From JAPPKS01 sp963667895 (GTDB taxonomy: Bacteria > Poribacteria > WGA-4E > PCPOR2b), in assembly GCA_965223985.1 (NCBI GenBank), contig OZ245030.1:744001-808000 (forward strand): 64,000 nucleotides of DNA, read 5' to 3'. Below are positions 25,109 to 33,623 of the stretch, piece by piece (the stretch's first letter is position 1; every line of letters starts with the position of its first letter). The position numbers were made by a program, and so were the translations under genes. Under the pieces are notes generated by a model. It had not been told where the DNA came from, did no database searches, and worked only from the letters and a program-made list of their open reading frames with translations.

Positions 25109-25945
25109 TTAAATTGGTCTCAAACGATTATGGATTGAATCCAACGTTGGGATGTTTGTTGTATGTGCTCCTTCGACAGCGAATGAGGCTGCGCAGTGCG
25201 CAAAATTGAGAGCCTCCCGCGTTAACCGAGTTTCATAATATTTGATTAAGAAGGCGGCAGCAAAAACGTCGCCAGCACCTGTAGGGTCAACTTCATTCGC
25301 AGGATAGGCTTGGGAATCCAAAATTTGACCATTTTCATACAGTGTCGCGCCATACTTTCCCTTGGTTAAAACGACAATACTTGTCAATTCGATATATCTC
25401 TCAAGCTCATCGGGGTATGCGCTCAAATCCTCGTCACTCAAGATTAACACATCAGCATACGGCAAAATAGCAGGGGCAGAATTCCATCGCTTCGGGCGAA
25501 CAGCTTGCGAGTCGCTATCCCGCTGCCGCATCCAACCTTGCGGCGTGACACCGATCAAGGAGCAATTGAGGCTGTGGATACAATCCGAATCAACTTCATC
25601 GGCGATTGGACACAGATAGGCAACTTCTGCGTTACGAGAATCCCCCATAATGTTGTGGGGCATCAATTTGCTGCCCTGAGCTAAGATCAACTGGTGACGT
25701 TGACCATCTGCGTCATACCGGTTATCGAAGATAGTCGTGTTTGACGATTCTTGGTAAATCACTTCGATACCATCTAACGTCGGATTCCGTTTGCAAAAAT
25801 CACTACCTACAGCTGTAATGGCGCGTGCACGACAGCCAAGATTTCGCGCGGTAATCGTCGAAAATGCCGCCGAACCTCCAAGTACATAACCTCTAGGTGA
25901 AACATCGTAACAAAAGTGGCCGATGGCGAGGAAGGTTGGTGTCAT
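25109..25945 (-). CDS. PfkB-family carbohydrate/nucleoside kinase
   Basis: The protein has 278 residues. VLGGSAAFSTITARNLGC near the N-terminus is the substrate-binding GG motif, and ANEVDPTGAGDVFAAAFLIK is the PfkB signature 2 with the catalytic Asp (GAGD). The intermediate VVLTKGKYGATLYENGQ is the nucleotide-binding strand. It phosphorylates a sugar, ribonucleoside or similar; the exact substrate is not evident. It is about 60 bp from the uronate-isomerase-like gene and in the same orientation. Confidence 0.85.
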   Translation of the reverse strand: MTPTFLAIGHFCYDVSPRGYVLGGSAAFSTITARNLGCRARAITAVGSDFCKRNPTLDGIEVIYQESSNTTIFDNRYDADGQRHQLILAQGSKLMPHNIMGDSRNAEVAYLCPIADEVDSDCIHSLNCSLIGVTPQGWMRQRDSDSQAVRPKRWNSAPAILPYADVLILSDEDLSAYPDELERYIELTSIVVLTKGKYGATLYENGQILDSQAYPANEVDPTGAGDVFAAAFLIKYYETRLTREALNFAHCAASFAVEGAHTTNIPTLDSIHNRLRPI

Positions 25946-26006
25946 TTTCCTGTCATTTGATACTATTTTAGGGGAATCAGTAACCGGAATCGGTAAAAGA
26001 CTACAA

Positions 26007-27338
26007 TCACACTGGCTGCATTCCGAGGAGGCTCTGTGGCGTTAGAAACAAAATCTGCCTTGCAATGGAAAGTGAGTCATCAATAGTATACTGTCCTTGG
26101 CTAACTTTCTGAGCGAATACTTCTGCGAGTTGTTTGCGGACTAATACTGCTTTCGCGTAAGCCCACTCCATAGTGTAAGCATCGCTGAAAAAGCCGATTT
26201 GTTTGTTTGCCGCCACCATATCTAGTCTGTCCTCTATCACTTTGCGGATGGTTGATGGGAAGAAGTTGTGCCACCAATATCCGGCGAAAGAGAGATTGGG
26301 CAATTCTCTGGCCAATGTGCACAAGGACGGACTCGCATGCTCGCTCGCTAGAAAAACCTGAAATCTCAGCCGTGGATGACGTTGAAAAATCTCAGCTAAC
26401 TGGAAAATGGTTTCCTGTCTGAGTTTGCTCCCCGTTTCATAAGGCAAGGGCTCTGCGCCGAGGGAAAACTGATAAACAATCTCGCTAGCATGCTTGTCCA
26501 GTTCTGTCAGGAAAGCTTCAAGGATGTAGTTCGCGTAGACATCGCGCTCCTGGATTGTGGCGTCCGCTCGGCGGCGTAAGGCGGCTTCCATCTCGTTGTC
26601 ACTCACCAGGCGGTAGTTGATGTCCGTTGAGAAATGTTGTGCTGTGCTCAACACCCGATCATATGGAATTTTATCGCAGTAGTGTTGAATTGCATCATGC
26701 ACGTCACCAATAGTGCGGATGGCACGATTTAGTTTTGGGCGGGATTCGAGGGTCACAGGTAGGGGAGGGGATGGCTCTGCTTCATTCCACGCTTTCTCTA
26801 ATTCAAAAAGCGGGATGTCGTTCTGTCCCCATTGGGTACGAGTAAAAAAAGCCCATTCCAAGCAATACTGCAATATATCGTCGGCTGAACCATCATGACC
26901 GCGCCACAGTTCTGTGCCGATGCGGCGACTATTTGCTTTGCGCATTACCTCACGAGGCCAGTCTGAATCCGTTGACCGCTCCTTTACCAGGGCATCCAGC
27001 GTAAGCCAATTGTCCTCAGAGATTGGTTCTGTCCAGTGGTAGAGGTCCTTTAGAATGATTTTCAATCCCCAAAAGCAACTGGTATTCTGGATATACTTCA
27101 AATACGGGATGGCTTCCGACAACCGACGGCGAACTTCGTTCTCGTCAGGATGTTCGGAGAGGCGGCTGCCGTTTGGACAGCCGGCGCTATACAAGTCAGA
27201 GATAACCATGTGGTAGAGGAGCACATCGTGAAGCCCACGCGCTGAGAGGTGAGAAGCATCAATGTGGGAATGACAATCAAGGGCAGGGATTTCGGCTAGG
27301 CCCTCTTCCAGCATGCGAGTAAAAGAACCGTTCTTCAT
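26007..27338 (-). CDS. Uronate-isomerase-like amidohydrolase superfamily protein
   Basis: The 443-residue protein starts near IPALDCHSHIDASHL, the HxH metal-site strand of amidohydrolases. It has the general form of UxaC/glucuronate isomerase relatives: SFAGYWWHNFFPSTIRKVIE and GFFSDAYTMEWAYAKAVLVR near the C-terminus resemble the conserved W-W and SD(A/S) segments of that family. It probably isomerises or hydrolyses a sugar acid (inference). The start is the ATG at 27338 because AGGAGG lies 8 nt upstream; the frame stays open for 66 more codons without a ribosome site. It lies between two PfkB kinase genes, which fits sugar-acid catabolism. Confidence 0.72.
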   Translation of the reverse strand: MKNGSFTRMLEEGLAEIPALDCHSHIDASHLSARGLHDVLLYHMVISDLYSAGCPNGSRLSEHPDENEVRRRLSEAIPYLKYIQNTSCFWGLKIILKDLYHWTEPISEDNWLTLDALVKERSTDSDWPREVMRKANSRRIGTELWRGHDGSADDILQYCLEWAFFTRTQWGQNDIPLFELEKAWNEAEPSPPLPVTLESRPKLNRAIRTIGDVHDAIQHYCDKIPYDRVLSTAQHFSTDINYRLVSDNEMEAALRRRADATIQERDVYANYILEAFLTELDKHASEIVYQFSLGAEPLPYETGSKLRQETIFQLAEIFQRHPRLRFQVFLASEHASPSLCTLARELPNLSFAGYWWHNFFPSTIRKVIEDRLDMVAANKQIGFFSDAYTMEWAYAKAVLVRKQLAEVFAQKVSQGQYTIDDSLSIARQILFLTPQSLLGMQPV

Positions 27339-27429
27339 AGTTAATCCTCCTGAATCACATGTAGGACGATTCTCCAAAAATCGACAGGAGACCGAATCGT
27401 CGAGATATGGATTTCGACCTACAATTTCA

Positions 27430-28356
27430 TCACACCATCCCCCGTTCTCTAAGGAATTGCTCAACGGCGGCGCGATTTGGGATCCCCGCACGTCCCCCTG
27501 TCTTTGTGGCTTTGATTGCCGCAGCAGCAGAGGCAAAGCGAATGCACCGCGAAATTGACCATCCCCACGTTATACCTGCTGCGTATGCACCGTGAAAAAC
27601 ATCTCCGCAGCCGGTTGTATCTACGACCTGAACCATGAACGCCGGAATGTGCCTGATGTCCCCGGGCGTTTCTCCGCAGGCGTACCAGCAGCCCCGATTG
27701 CCGGCGGTAACAATTGTGCAGGTACGAGGTGTCTGAAATGCTAGATGTTCAACCGCCTGAGCGGGGTCATTTTTGCCGGTGAATGCAGCGGCGAAACTGG
27801 CGGAGAGTATGAGATAGTCGATGTGTGCCATCAATGCGTCAGTTCGAGGGTGTTCACCGAGTTCAATATCTGCAATTGTCGGAATACCCATCTTTTTGGC
27901 AATTCCGGCTGCGTACAACATGTTCTCGACACAATGATGATCTATAAAGAGCAATCGAGTCTGTCCAATGAGCGATTCATCTATGCTTTCTAACGGGCGC
28001 GGTATAACTTCTGCGTCTGAATAGAAAATAGTGCGAGTCTTACCTGTTTGGTCAACAATAATGACAGAGTGGAATGGTCGAGCACCGGTCTGACGAATCA
28101 CCGGTCTACAATCGACGCCTTCGCGTTCCAACTCCTCAATCGTCCAAGCGGAGAGCGGATCGTCGCCTAACACACCGCCATACGCACATTTCGCTCCCAA
28201 TCGTGATGCGGCAACCAGGGTGGTGCCTGTCAAGCCTCCACCTTGACGAATCTTGGACAATACAGGGATTTTCGTGTCAGGTGGGGGATAGTTTTCCACG
28301 GTGAGAAAATCATCAACAGCAACAATGCCACAACCGAAAATATCCCAACTTGGCAT
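27430..28356 (-). CDS. PfkB-family carbohydrate kinase (ribokinase-like)
   Basis: WDIFGCGIVAVDDFLTVENY opens the ribokinase fold; KIRQGGGLTGTTLVAASRLG is the substrate-binding GG region; VQVVDTTGCGDVFHGAYAAG is the anion-hole and catalytic Asp motif (GCGD in place of the common GAGD). Length is about 308 residues. The start is uncertain: ATG at 28356 follows GGGGGATGG, and ATG at 28365 lies nine bases upstream. It is about 90 bp upstream of the uronate-isomerase-like gene in the same direction and so may share its pathway. Confidence 0.85.
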   Translation of the reverse strand: MPSWDIFGCGIVAVDDFLTVENYPPPDTKIPVLSKIRQGGGLTGTTLVAASRLGAKCAYGGVLGDDPLSAWTIEELEREGVDCRPVIRQTGARPFHSVIIVDQTGKTRTIFYSDAEVIPRPLESIDESLIGQTRLLFIDHHCVENMLYAAGIAKKMGIPTIADIELGEHPRTDALMAHIDYLILSASFAAAFTGKNDPAQAVEHLAFQTPRTCTIVTAGNRGCWYACGETPGDIRHIPAFMVQVVDTTGCGDVFHGAYAAGITWGWSISRCIRFASAAAAIKATKTGGRAGIPNRAAVEQFLRERGMV

Positions 28357-28508
28357 GTCTACCATCCCCCATTCGTGAAAGACCACGTGTGACAATAACG
28401 GACACAGACCTAATCTCCACCCGCCCCTTCTTTTGGAAATCGCTCTTCGGTAAAAGGGCTCAATAAGGATGAACACCCGATACTTCAGTTGTTAACGGGA
28501 TCTCCCGG

Positions 28509-29267
28509 TTAGCCACGCCCAATGTAAGGCATCTTCGTCGCCATTACAGTCATGGATGGCACTACGGTATCCAGTGGGAGACTAGCCATGTAGACTACCG
28601 CACGTGCGACATTGTCTGCGTCCATTCTCGGTTCAACCATGACGGAGCCATTTGCCTGCGGAACCCCGTCGTTCATCCTTTCAGTCATTTCGGTCGCAGC
28701 ATTCCCAATGTCGATTTGACCACACGCGATATCGTACTTGCGTCCGTCAAGCGCCGAGGACCGGGTGAGTCCGGTCATAGCGTGCTTAGTGGCTGTATAG
28801 GGTGCAGAGTTGGGTCGTGGTACGTGTGCGGATATCGAGCCGTTATTGATGATGCGCCCACCCCTAGGTAGCTGGCTCTTCATAATCTTGAATGCCTCCT
28901 GGGTACAGAGAAACGCGCCGGTCAAGTTGACATCTACAACGGCTTTCCATTGCTCGTAAGTTAAATCTTCTAGGAGTACGGGCGGCGCTCCAGTTCCTGC
29001 ATTGTTAAATAACAGATCGAGCCTGCCAAAAACCTCCTTCGTCTTGGCGAACAAGGCTCGAACGGAGGTGGGCTGGGCCACGTCAGTTGGTACAACCAAC
29101 GCTCGGGAACCGGACTGTTCCGCTTCCGCCGCAGCCATCTCTAGCGTCTCCACACGACGCCCGGCAAGCGTAACGCAATATCCTTCCTGCAAAAGAGCCA
29201 ACACCGTTCGCTTACCTATGCCGGTCCCGGCTCCCGTGACGATGGCGACTTTCCTAACAGAGCTCAT
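28509..29267 (-). CDS. SDR-family oxidoreductase
   Basis: The 252-residue short-chain dehydrogenase has KVAIVTGAGTGIGKRTVLAL (cofactor loop), DLLFNNAGTGAP (NNAG), IINNGSISAHVPRPNSAPYT with ATKHA (Ser and YxxxK catalytic residues), then IACGQIDIGNA. The C-terminus TVVPSMTVMATKMPYIGRG resembles SDRs of the sepiapterin reductase/YdfG-like group. It lies about 150 bp upstream of the second PfkB gene in the same orientation. Confidence 0.9.
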   Translation of the reverse strand: MSSVRKVAIVTGAGTGIGKRTVLALLQEGYCVTLAGRRVETLEMAAAEAEQSGSRALVVPTDVAQPTSVRALFAKTKEVFGRLDLLFNNAGTGAPPVLLEDLTYEQWKAVVDVNLTGAFLCTQEAFKIMKSQLPRGGRIINNGSISAHVPRPNSAPYTATKHAMTGLTRSSALDGRKYDIACGQIDIGNAATEMTERMNDGVPQANGSVMVEPRMDADNVARAVVYMASLPLDTVVPSMTVMATKMPYIGRG

Positions 29268-29556
29268 CTATCATACGCCTCCCAAGGATCGGGACGCATG
29301 AATTATTGAGCCCCAATCCATTTTAGAATAGTGTAGCAAGAATCACCTATCCCGTCAACAAAAAAATCGCTACCCTTAACGCGGCACCATCGTTCCCATT
29401 GCGGGCGCTGTTAAAGAAAATCGGTGAGCATTACTTGAATCCACTGCAAAAGCTGTCACAACGATTACAGGGTGAAAAAAGGGCAGTGAGACTATTTGGA
29501 ACTTGGCTTGAGCGAACACTCGCTGCGAACTGTTGAGATGGTTCATTATCGAATTC
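29268..29556. other. 289-bp intergenic stretch
   Basis: I see no convincing gene, repeat or strong terminator here. It separates the SDR gene from the SAM-hydrolase-type gene, both on the minus strand. Confidence 0.4.
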
Positions 29557-30357
29557 TTACGTCTTACGAACGACGATTGGATCATCGCGCTTCAATTCGA
29601 GCAGGTGTGCAGCATTTCCCTGGTTTACCGAAATCTCGAGCCGTCCAAAGCTGCTTATAATCGCTAAACACTCTCCAACTTTAGACTCAGCGTAAGAGCG
29701 ATTGAGCCGATTAATCTCGACATTTCCTGCCTGGATGACAAAATTTTCATGGACGATTGTTGATTCGAGGATTTCACGGGAAATGTTGGTGATTAGGTTG
29801 CCGAAACGATCGATCCAGATGACGCGCCCGATAACTGAGGTCTCTGTCACTTGAGCCATAGAGCTAGACAGTCGCACGAAGTCGTTAACCGCACGCCCAA
29901 ATTCACTTAGAGGAATCCCGCGTGATAAATGCGCGGCAACAGGCGCGAAAATGTCCCTGCCATGAAAGGTATTGCTAATCTCAGGTAGGCAATAGACAGA
30001 ATTGTCCACAACGGCAGCACGATATAAAACATCATCGTTGAGAACGTAGCTCAATATGCCGTTGTCTGGGCTGACGAAGTACGCCGTTTCTGTTTGGCAG
30101 ACGATAGCCCTGCGCATACTACCAACACCTGGATCTACGACGACCGCATGGATACTTCCGGATGGGAAATAACGGTACGCTGAATCGATGATAAATGCAG
30201 CACCATGAATATCTTGAGGCGGAATTGCATGCGTGATGTCAACAATTTTAATTTGTGGATTGATATTCAGGATTACACCTTTCATGACGCCGACGTAAGG
30301 ATCTCTATTTCCAAAATCGGTCGTCAGTGTGATGACGCCGGACGGAGAAGCATCAAT
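29557..30357 (-). CDS. SAM hydroxide adenosyltransferase (DUF62, chlorinase/fluorinase family), probable AUU start
   Basis: The family splits S-adenosylmethionine to adenosine and methionine. Conserved segments are VITLTTDFGNRDPYVG (N-terminal catalytic Asp), VDITHAIPPQDIHGAAFIID, VHAVVVDPGVGSMRRAIVCQ (as SIHAVVVDPGVG), VSPDNGILSYVL, and WIDRFGNLITNI near the C-terminus. The first ATG (30285) lies after the conserved TLTTDFG strand, so starting there would remove the active-site Asp. The frame is open upstream to a TGA at 30366-30364 and holds no ATG, GTG or TTG. An ATT at 30357 sits 6 nt after GAGGTGA (30370-30364), the only good ribosome site, so I place the start there. Sequencing error is the alternative. 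Confidence 0.8.
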   Translation of the reverse strand: MDASPSGVITLTTDFGNRDPYVGVMKGVILNINPQIKIVDITHAIPPQDIHGAAFIIDSAYRYFPSGSIHAVVVDPGVGSMRRAIVCQTETAYFVSPDNGILSYVLNDDVLYRAAVVDNSVYCLPEISNTFHGRDIFAPVAAHLSRGIPLSEFGRAVNDFVRLSSSMAQVTETSVIGRVIWIDRFGNLITNISREILESTIVHENFVIQAGNVEINRLNRSYAESKVGECLAIISSFGRLEISVNQGNAAHLLELKRDDPIVVRKT

Positions 30358-30436
30358 TGTAAATCACCTCGCAGAGTTGACAAGATTTTCGAAAGTGTAC
30401 CAAAAAGAAAAGCCATAAGCAAGACGAAATATTCGC

Positions 30437-30465
30437 TTGCACGACAACATACTCTGGGCTATAAT
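30437..30465 (+). promoter_or_regulatory. Sigma-70-like promoter upstream of VOC gene
   Basis: TTGCAC and TATAAT are separated by 17 bp and lie about 130 bp before the VOC start codon. Confidence 0.55.
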
Positions 30466-30597
30466 ACTGATGCCTTATCTCAGTAAGTTGAGTGGGGGCT
30501 CAAGAATAGGCAAGCTAGCGCGATTCGCTTAGATCTAAACTTAAATGAACTCGACGTCAGTTTAGTGTTTTAAGCGCATCTAATGGGAAGGTAGGCG

Positions 30598-31002
30598 ATG
30601 GTATCTAACAAGGAAGAGTGTCAATTCAGAGCAACGGCTCCGTACTTCATGGTACGAAGTCTAAAAGCATCGCTGGACTATTATCACAACGTGCTCGGTT
30701 TCGATATGCCGCCGCTTTGGGGTGAACCGCCTTCGTTCGCAATGCCGTCCCGGGACAGTTTTGTCATCATGCTCAAAGAAGTTAAACAAGGCGCCGAGAT
30801 AACAACTAACCGTGATCAAGGTGGTTATTGGGATGCATACGTTTGGATTAACGATGCCGACGCGCTATTCGCGGAATACAAAGAACAGGGTGTAATCGTT
30901 GACTATGAACCATGCATTCGGCCAGAGTACGACATGAAAGAGTTTGGCGTTCGCGATCCAGATGGCCACGTCATTGGTTTTGGACAGCACTACGAAGGGT
31001 GA
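30598..31002 (+). CDS. VOC (glyoxalase/bleomycin resistance-like) protein
   Basis: The 134-residue protein is made of the paired beta-alpha-beta-beta-beta units of the vicinal oxygen chelate fold. YFMVRSLKASLDYYHNVLGF is the typical first unit, and YVWINDADALFAEYKEQGV with FGVRDPDGHVIGFGQ the second, including the conserved Glu/Gly-rich metal-side strand. Relatives are glyoxalases, dioxygenases and antibiotic-binding proteins; no function can be chosen. The ATG at 30598 is preceded by GGGAAGG. It is a single gene with its own promoter. Confidence 0.82.
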   Translation: MVSNKEECQFRATAPYFMVRSLKASLDYYHNVLGFDMPPLWGEPPSFAMPSRDSFVIMLKEVKQGAEITTNRDQGGYWDAYVWINDADALFAEYKEQGVIVDYEPCIRPEYDMKEFGVRDPDGHVIGFGQHYEG

Positions 31003-31450
31003 ACCTAACGGGATTCATCTGCTTTGTAATGTATTTGTAACAATCTTGACGCCTTCCGACATCGGAACCCGGACCAGTTCCGAGAATCCCTGCGGGGAAA
31101 AGGATGAGGAAATATACCCGCAGGTGACACGCGAGCGAAAACGACACGACGGATGGTCTCAGGTTAGAAGGTGAATCCCTTCGCGAAGCTGTCTACTCAA
31201 TCACATTTACCATCGTGAAACACCAGGCATCTCCCTCCATTCCAGCTATGTGGTTTGGTCGTCGGTACCAAGAGAGGCTCCCTCTATACATCTTCTGCAC
31301 CCTCTGAACTGACCAAAATCGACTCTCCAGCAAGTGTCCCGCAGCTGATATGGTGACGGTGGACATCACGCAGGCTACCAGCGAGTTTTTCATTTCAGCT
31401 AATATTGTGTGTCGGGAGTTAAGCATGCTGCATAGTCAAGCGGCGAATTC
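31003..31450. other. 448-bp intergenic stretch with two strong hairpins
   Basis: No convincing gene is seen. Two perfect stems lie close together: 31062-31083 (7-bp stem TCGGAAC/GTTCCGA, 8-nt loop) and 31089-31124 (8-bp stem CCTGCGGG/CCCGCAGG, 20-nt purine-rich loop). Neither is followed by a T-run, so they are not ordinary terminators. They may be part of a structured RNA; I do not recognise a known riboswitch or ncRNA. Confidence 0.45.
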
Positions 31451-31624
31451 ATGCTATTCGTGTCTATCAGAGTTTGTCCTGCGATTGTGGAGCGTCTAGT
31501 CGATGAATTTTGGGACTTTTTAGGTGGAGATGGCGTGTATCAGGATTTATTAGACTGTTTTGAAAAAGTTGGCATTGAATTACGACCTGAGATCGATCAA
31601 TACTTTGAAAACTTTAGGAATTGA
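31451..31624 (+). pseudogene. 57-codon fragment resembling the C-terminus of a restriction endonuclease
   Basis: A short frame with ERLVDEFWDFLGGDGVYQDL and GIELRPEIDQYF resembles, from memory, the C-terminal end of TdeIII-type restriction endonucleases. An in-frame TAG lies just upstream of the ATG and no other part of such an enzyme is present. It ends 25 bp before mqnE. It is either a gene remnant or an unrelated small gene; the assignment is tentative. Confidence 0.4.
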
Positions 31625-31648
31625 TTCAAAACCGAAACAGGAGCAATA

Positions 31649-32785
31649 ATGGGAAAAAATCTACCGATAACTGACTCAAATCTTTACCCCATCCACGGCA
31701 AGGTACAAGCGGAAGAGCGTCTCTCATTTGACGACGGTGTCACGCTCTATGAAAGCCCTGACATCACAGGCGTCGGGTATCTCGCCAACATTGTGCGAGA
31801 GCGCCAGAATGGGAATTTGGCCTACTACAATCTTAACCAACATATCGACTACTCGAATGTGTGTATTTTGCATGCACGCTGTCACTTCTGTGCGTTTGCG
31901 CGTAAGAACATAAAGACGGAAGGGGCGTGGGAGATGAGCGTAGATGAATTTCTTGACAAGGCGACGTATTCGATCGACCACGGTTGCACGGAAATTCACA
32001 GCGTCGGCGGATTGCACCCGAAGTTGCCGTTTGAATACTACCTCGACATGCTGCGTGGACTCAAAAAACGGATGCCGCAGGTCCATCTAAAGTTTTTCAC
32101 GGCAGTGGAGATTCACCACTTTTCTCGGATATTCAAGATGTCGATTGAGGAGGTCTTGTTTGCGTTGCGTGAGGCGGGACTGGATTCGCTGCCCGGCGGT
32201 GGGGCGGAAATCTTCGCGGAGGAAACGCGGGAAAAAATCTGTCCCGGCAAACTGAGTGCAGAAGGGTGGCTTGAGGTGCATGACATCGCCCACCGTCTCG
32301 GTATTCCAACAAACGCAACAATGCTCTACGGGCACCTCGAAACGGTGGAAGATCGGGTAGACCACCTGATTCATTTGCGCAGACAACAGGACAGATCTGG
32401 CGGTTTTGTTACGTTCATTCCGCTTGCGTTTCACCCAGCGAACACGCGAATGGCGTACCTACCGAGCACGTCGGGGTTAACAGATCTACAGAATATTGCA
32501 GTATCCCGTTTGATGCTAGACAACTTCCCTCATATCAAAGCCTACTGGATTATGATTGGGCTGAAGGTTGCGCAGATCTCATTGAGCTATGGCGCAGACG
32601 ATATCGACGGGACAGTGACGGAGGAGAAGATTACTCACATGGCTGGCGCGACGACACCCGAAGCTATCACCGTGGCTGAGATTGCCCGCTTAATCAGAGA
32701 AGTGGGAAAGATTCCCATTGAACGTGACACGCTCTATAACGAAATCATTCGAGAGGGGCATCAATGGTACAGAAAGGCCGCGTAA
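31649..32785 (+). CDS. mqnE: Aminofutalosine synthase (radical SAM), menaquinone futalosine pathway
   Basis: The 378-residue radical SAM protein joins 3-[(1-carboxyvinyl)oxy]benzoate and SAM-derived adenosyl to give aminofutalosine. Family features are the MqnC/MqnE-type body (EIHSVGGLHPKLPFEYYLDM, GLDSLPGGGAEIFAEETR, PTNATMLYGHLE, GFVTFIPLAFHPANT). GGGAEIF favours MqnE over MqnC. The cluster motif reads VCILHARCHFCAF, i.e. CX5CX2C rather than the usual CX3CX2C. The start is ATG at 31649 with AGGAG upstream. It overlaps mqnA by 22 bp, so the two are co-expressed. The organism therefore likely makes menaquinone through futalosine. Confidence 0.9.
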   Translation: MGKNLPITDSNLYPIHGKVQAEERLSFDDGVTLYESPDITGVGYLANIVRERQNGNLAYYNLNQHIDYSNVCILHARCHFCAFARKNIKTEGAWEMSVDEFLDKATYSIDHGCTEIHSVGGLHPKLPFEYYLDMLRGLKKRMPQVHLKFFTAVEIHHFSRIFKMSIEEVLFALREAGLDSLPGGGAEIFAEETREKICPGKLSAEGWLEVHDIAHRLGIPTNATMLYGHLETVEDRVDHLIHLRRQQDRSGGFVTFIPLAFHPANTRMAYLPSTSGLTDLQNIAVSRLMLDNFPHIKAYWIMIGLKVAQISLSYGADDIDGTVTEEKITHMAGATTPEAITVAEIARLIREVGKIPIERDTLYNEIIREGHQWYRKAA

Positions 32786-33573
32786 GGGTCGGTGCGGTTT
32801 CATACCTGAACACAAAACCTCTAATCTATCCACTCCTAAACAATTCCCAAAATCTGACCAATGAAGAGATTGATCTTTTCCTCGATTATCCCAGCCGTTT
32901 GGCTGACGACTTGAAAGCTGGCAACCTTGATGTGGCGTTGATTCCAATCATCGAGTATTTCCGGATCCCCGGCTATCGGATCGTTCCCAACATCTCAATT
33001 TCCTCTCGGGGGTCTGTCCGTAGCATCCAATTTTTCACCCATGTACCGATTGCCACCATCCGCCGCATCGCATTTGACACGAGTTCACGAAGTTCTCGCG
33101 CCCTTGTGCAGATTTGGCTCGCTGAGAAGTACCATCTCTACCCTGAGATTATTTCATGTCCACCTTCTACCGACCCACGTTCAGTGGATGCGGACGCGGT
33201 CTTACTAATTGGCGATGCTGCGATGAGATGGCGGTATCCAGCAGATTCTGCCTTAGATCTCGGTGCAGAGTGGCAGGAGTTCGTGGGCTTGCCATTCGTC
33301 TATGCATGCTGGGTGGCAAGGGAAAATGTCAAGCTCCGGAATGTGCCTCAAATCCTACAACGTGCTAAGCAAATTGGCATCAATCAGATTCCAGAAATTG
33401 CACATACGGAAGCTCAAAAACTCGGGTTTCCGGACGATATGTGTCAGGATTATCTGACTAATCATATATTTTATGACCTCGGTGAGCTGGAAATTGCAGG
33501 TATGATGAAGTTTTACGAACTTGCGGTTAAGTACGGTCTAGCACTGCCGGACATAACCCCCACGTTTGTGTAA
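32764..33573 (+). CDS. mqnA: Chorismate dehydratase MqnA (MqnA/MqnD family)
   Basis: The 269-residue protein begins VRVGAVSYLNTKPLIYPL, the characteristic opening of MqnA (substrate-binding-protein fold). DVALIPIIEYFRIPGYRIVP and SVRSIQFFTHVP with DTSSRSSRALVQIWLAEKY follow the family pattern. MqnA converts chorismate to 3-[(1-carboxyvinyl)oxy]benzoate, the substrate of MqnE. The start overlaps the mqnE end by 22 bp. The other futalosine genes (mqnB/C/D) are not in the window. Confidence 0.9.
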   Translation: MVQKGRVRVGAVSYLNTKPLIYPLLNNSQNLTNEEIDLFLDYPSRLADDLKAGNLDVALIPIIEYFRIPGYRIVPNISISSRGSVRSIQFFTHVPIATIRRIAFDTSSRSSRALVQIWLAEKYHLYPEIISCPPSTDPRSVDADAVLLIGDAAMRWRYPADSALDLGAEWQEFVGLPFVYACWVARENVKLRNVPQILQRAKQIGINQIPEIAHTEAQKLGFPDDMCQDYLTNHIFYDLGELEIAGMMKFYELAVKYGLALPDITPTFV

Positions 33574-33623
33574 GGCAAAGCTCAAATCTAAATGTTATAC
33601 GTACTCTTGAGGTATTGTGCAAC

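Noticed and set aside
31062..31124. Known riboswitch or RNase P/tmRNA fragment
   Set aside because: The conserved cores of TPP, FMN, cobalamin, SAM, glycine, RNase P or tmRNA elements were not recognised.
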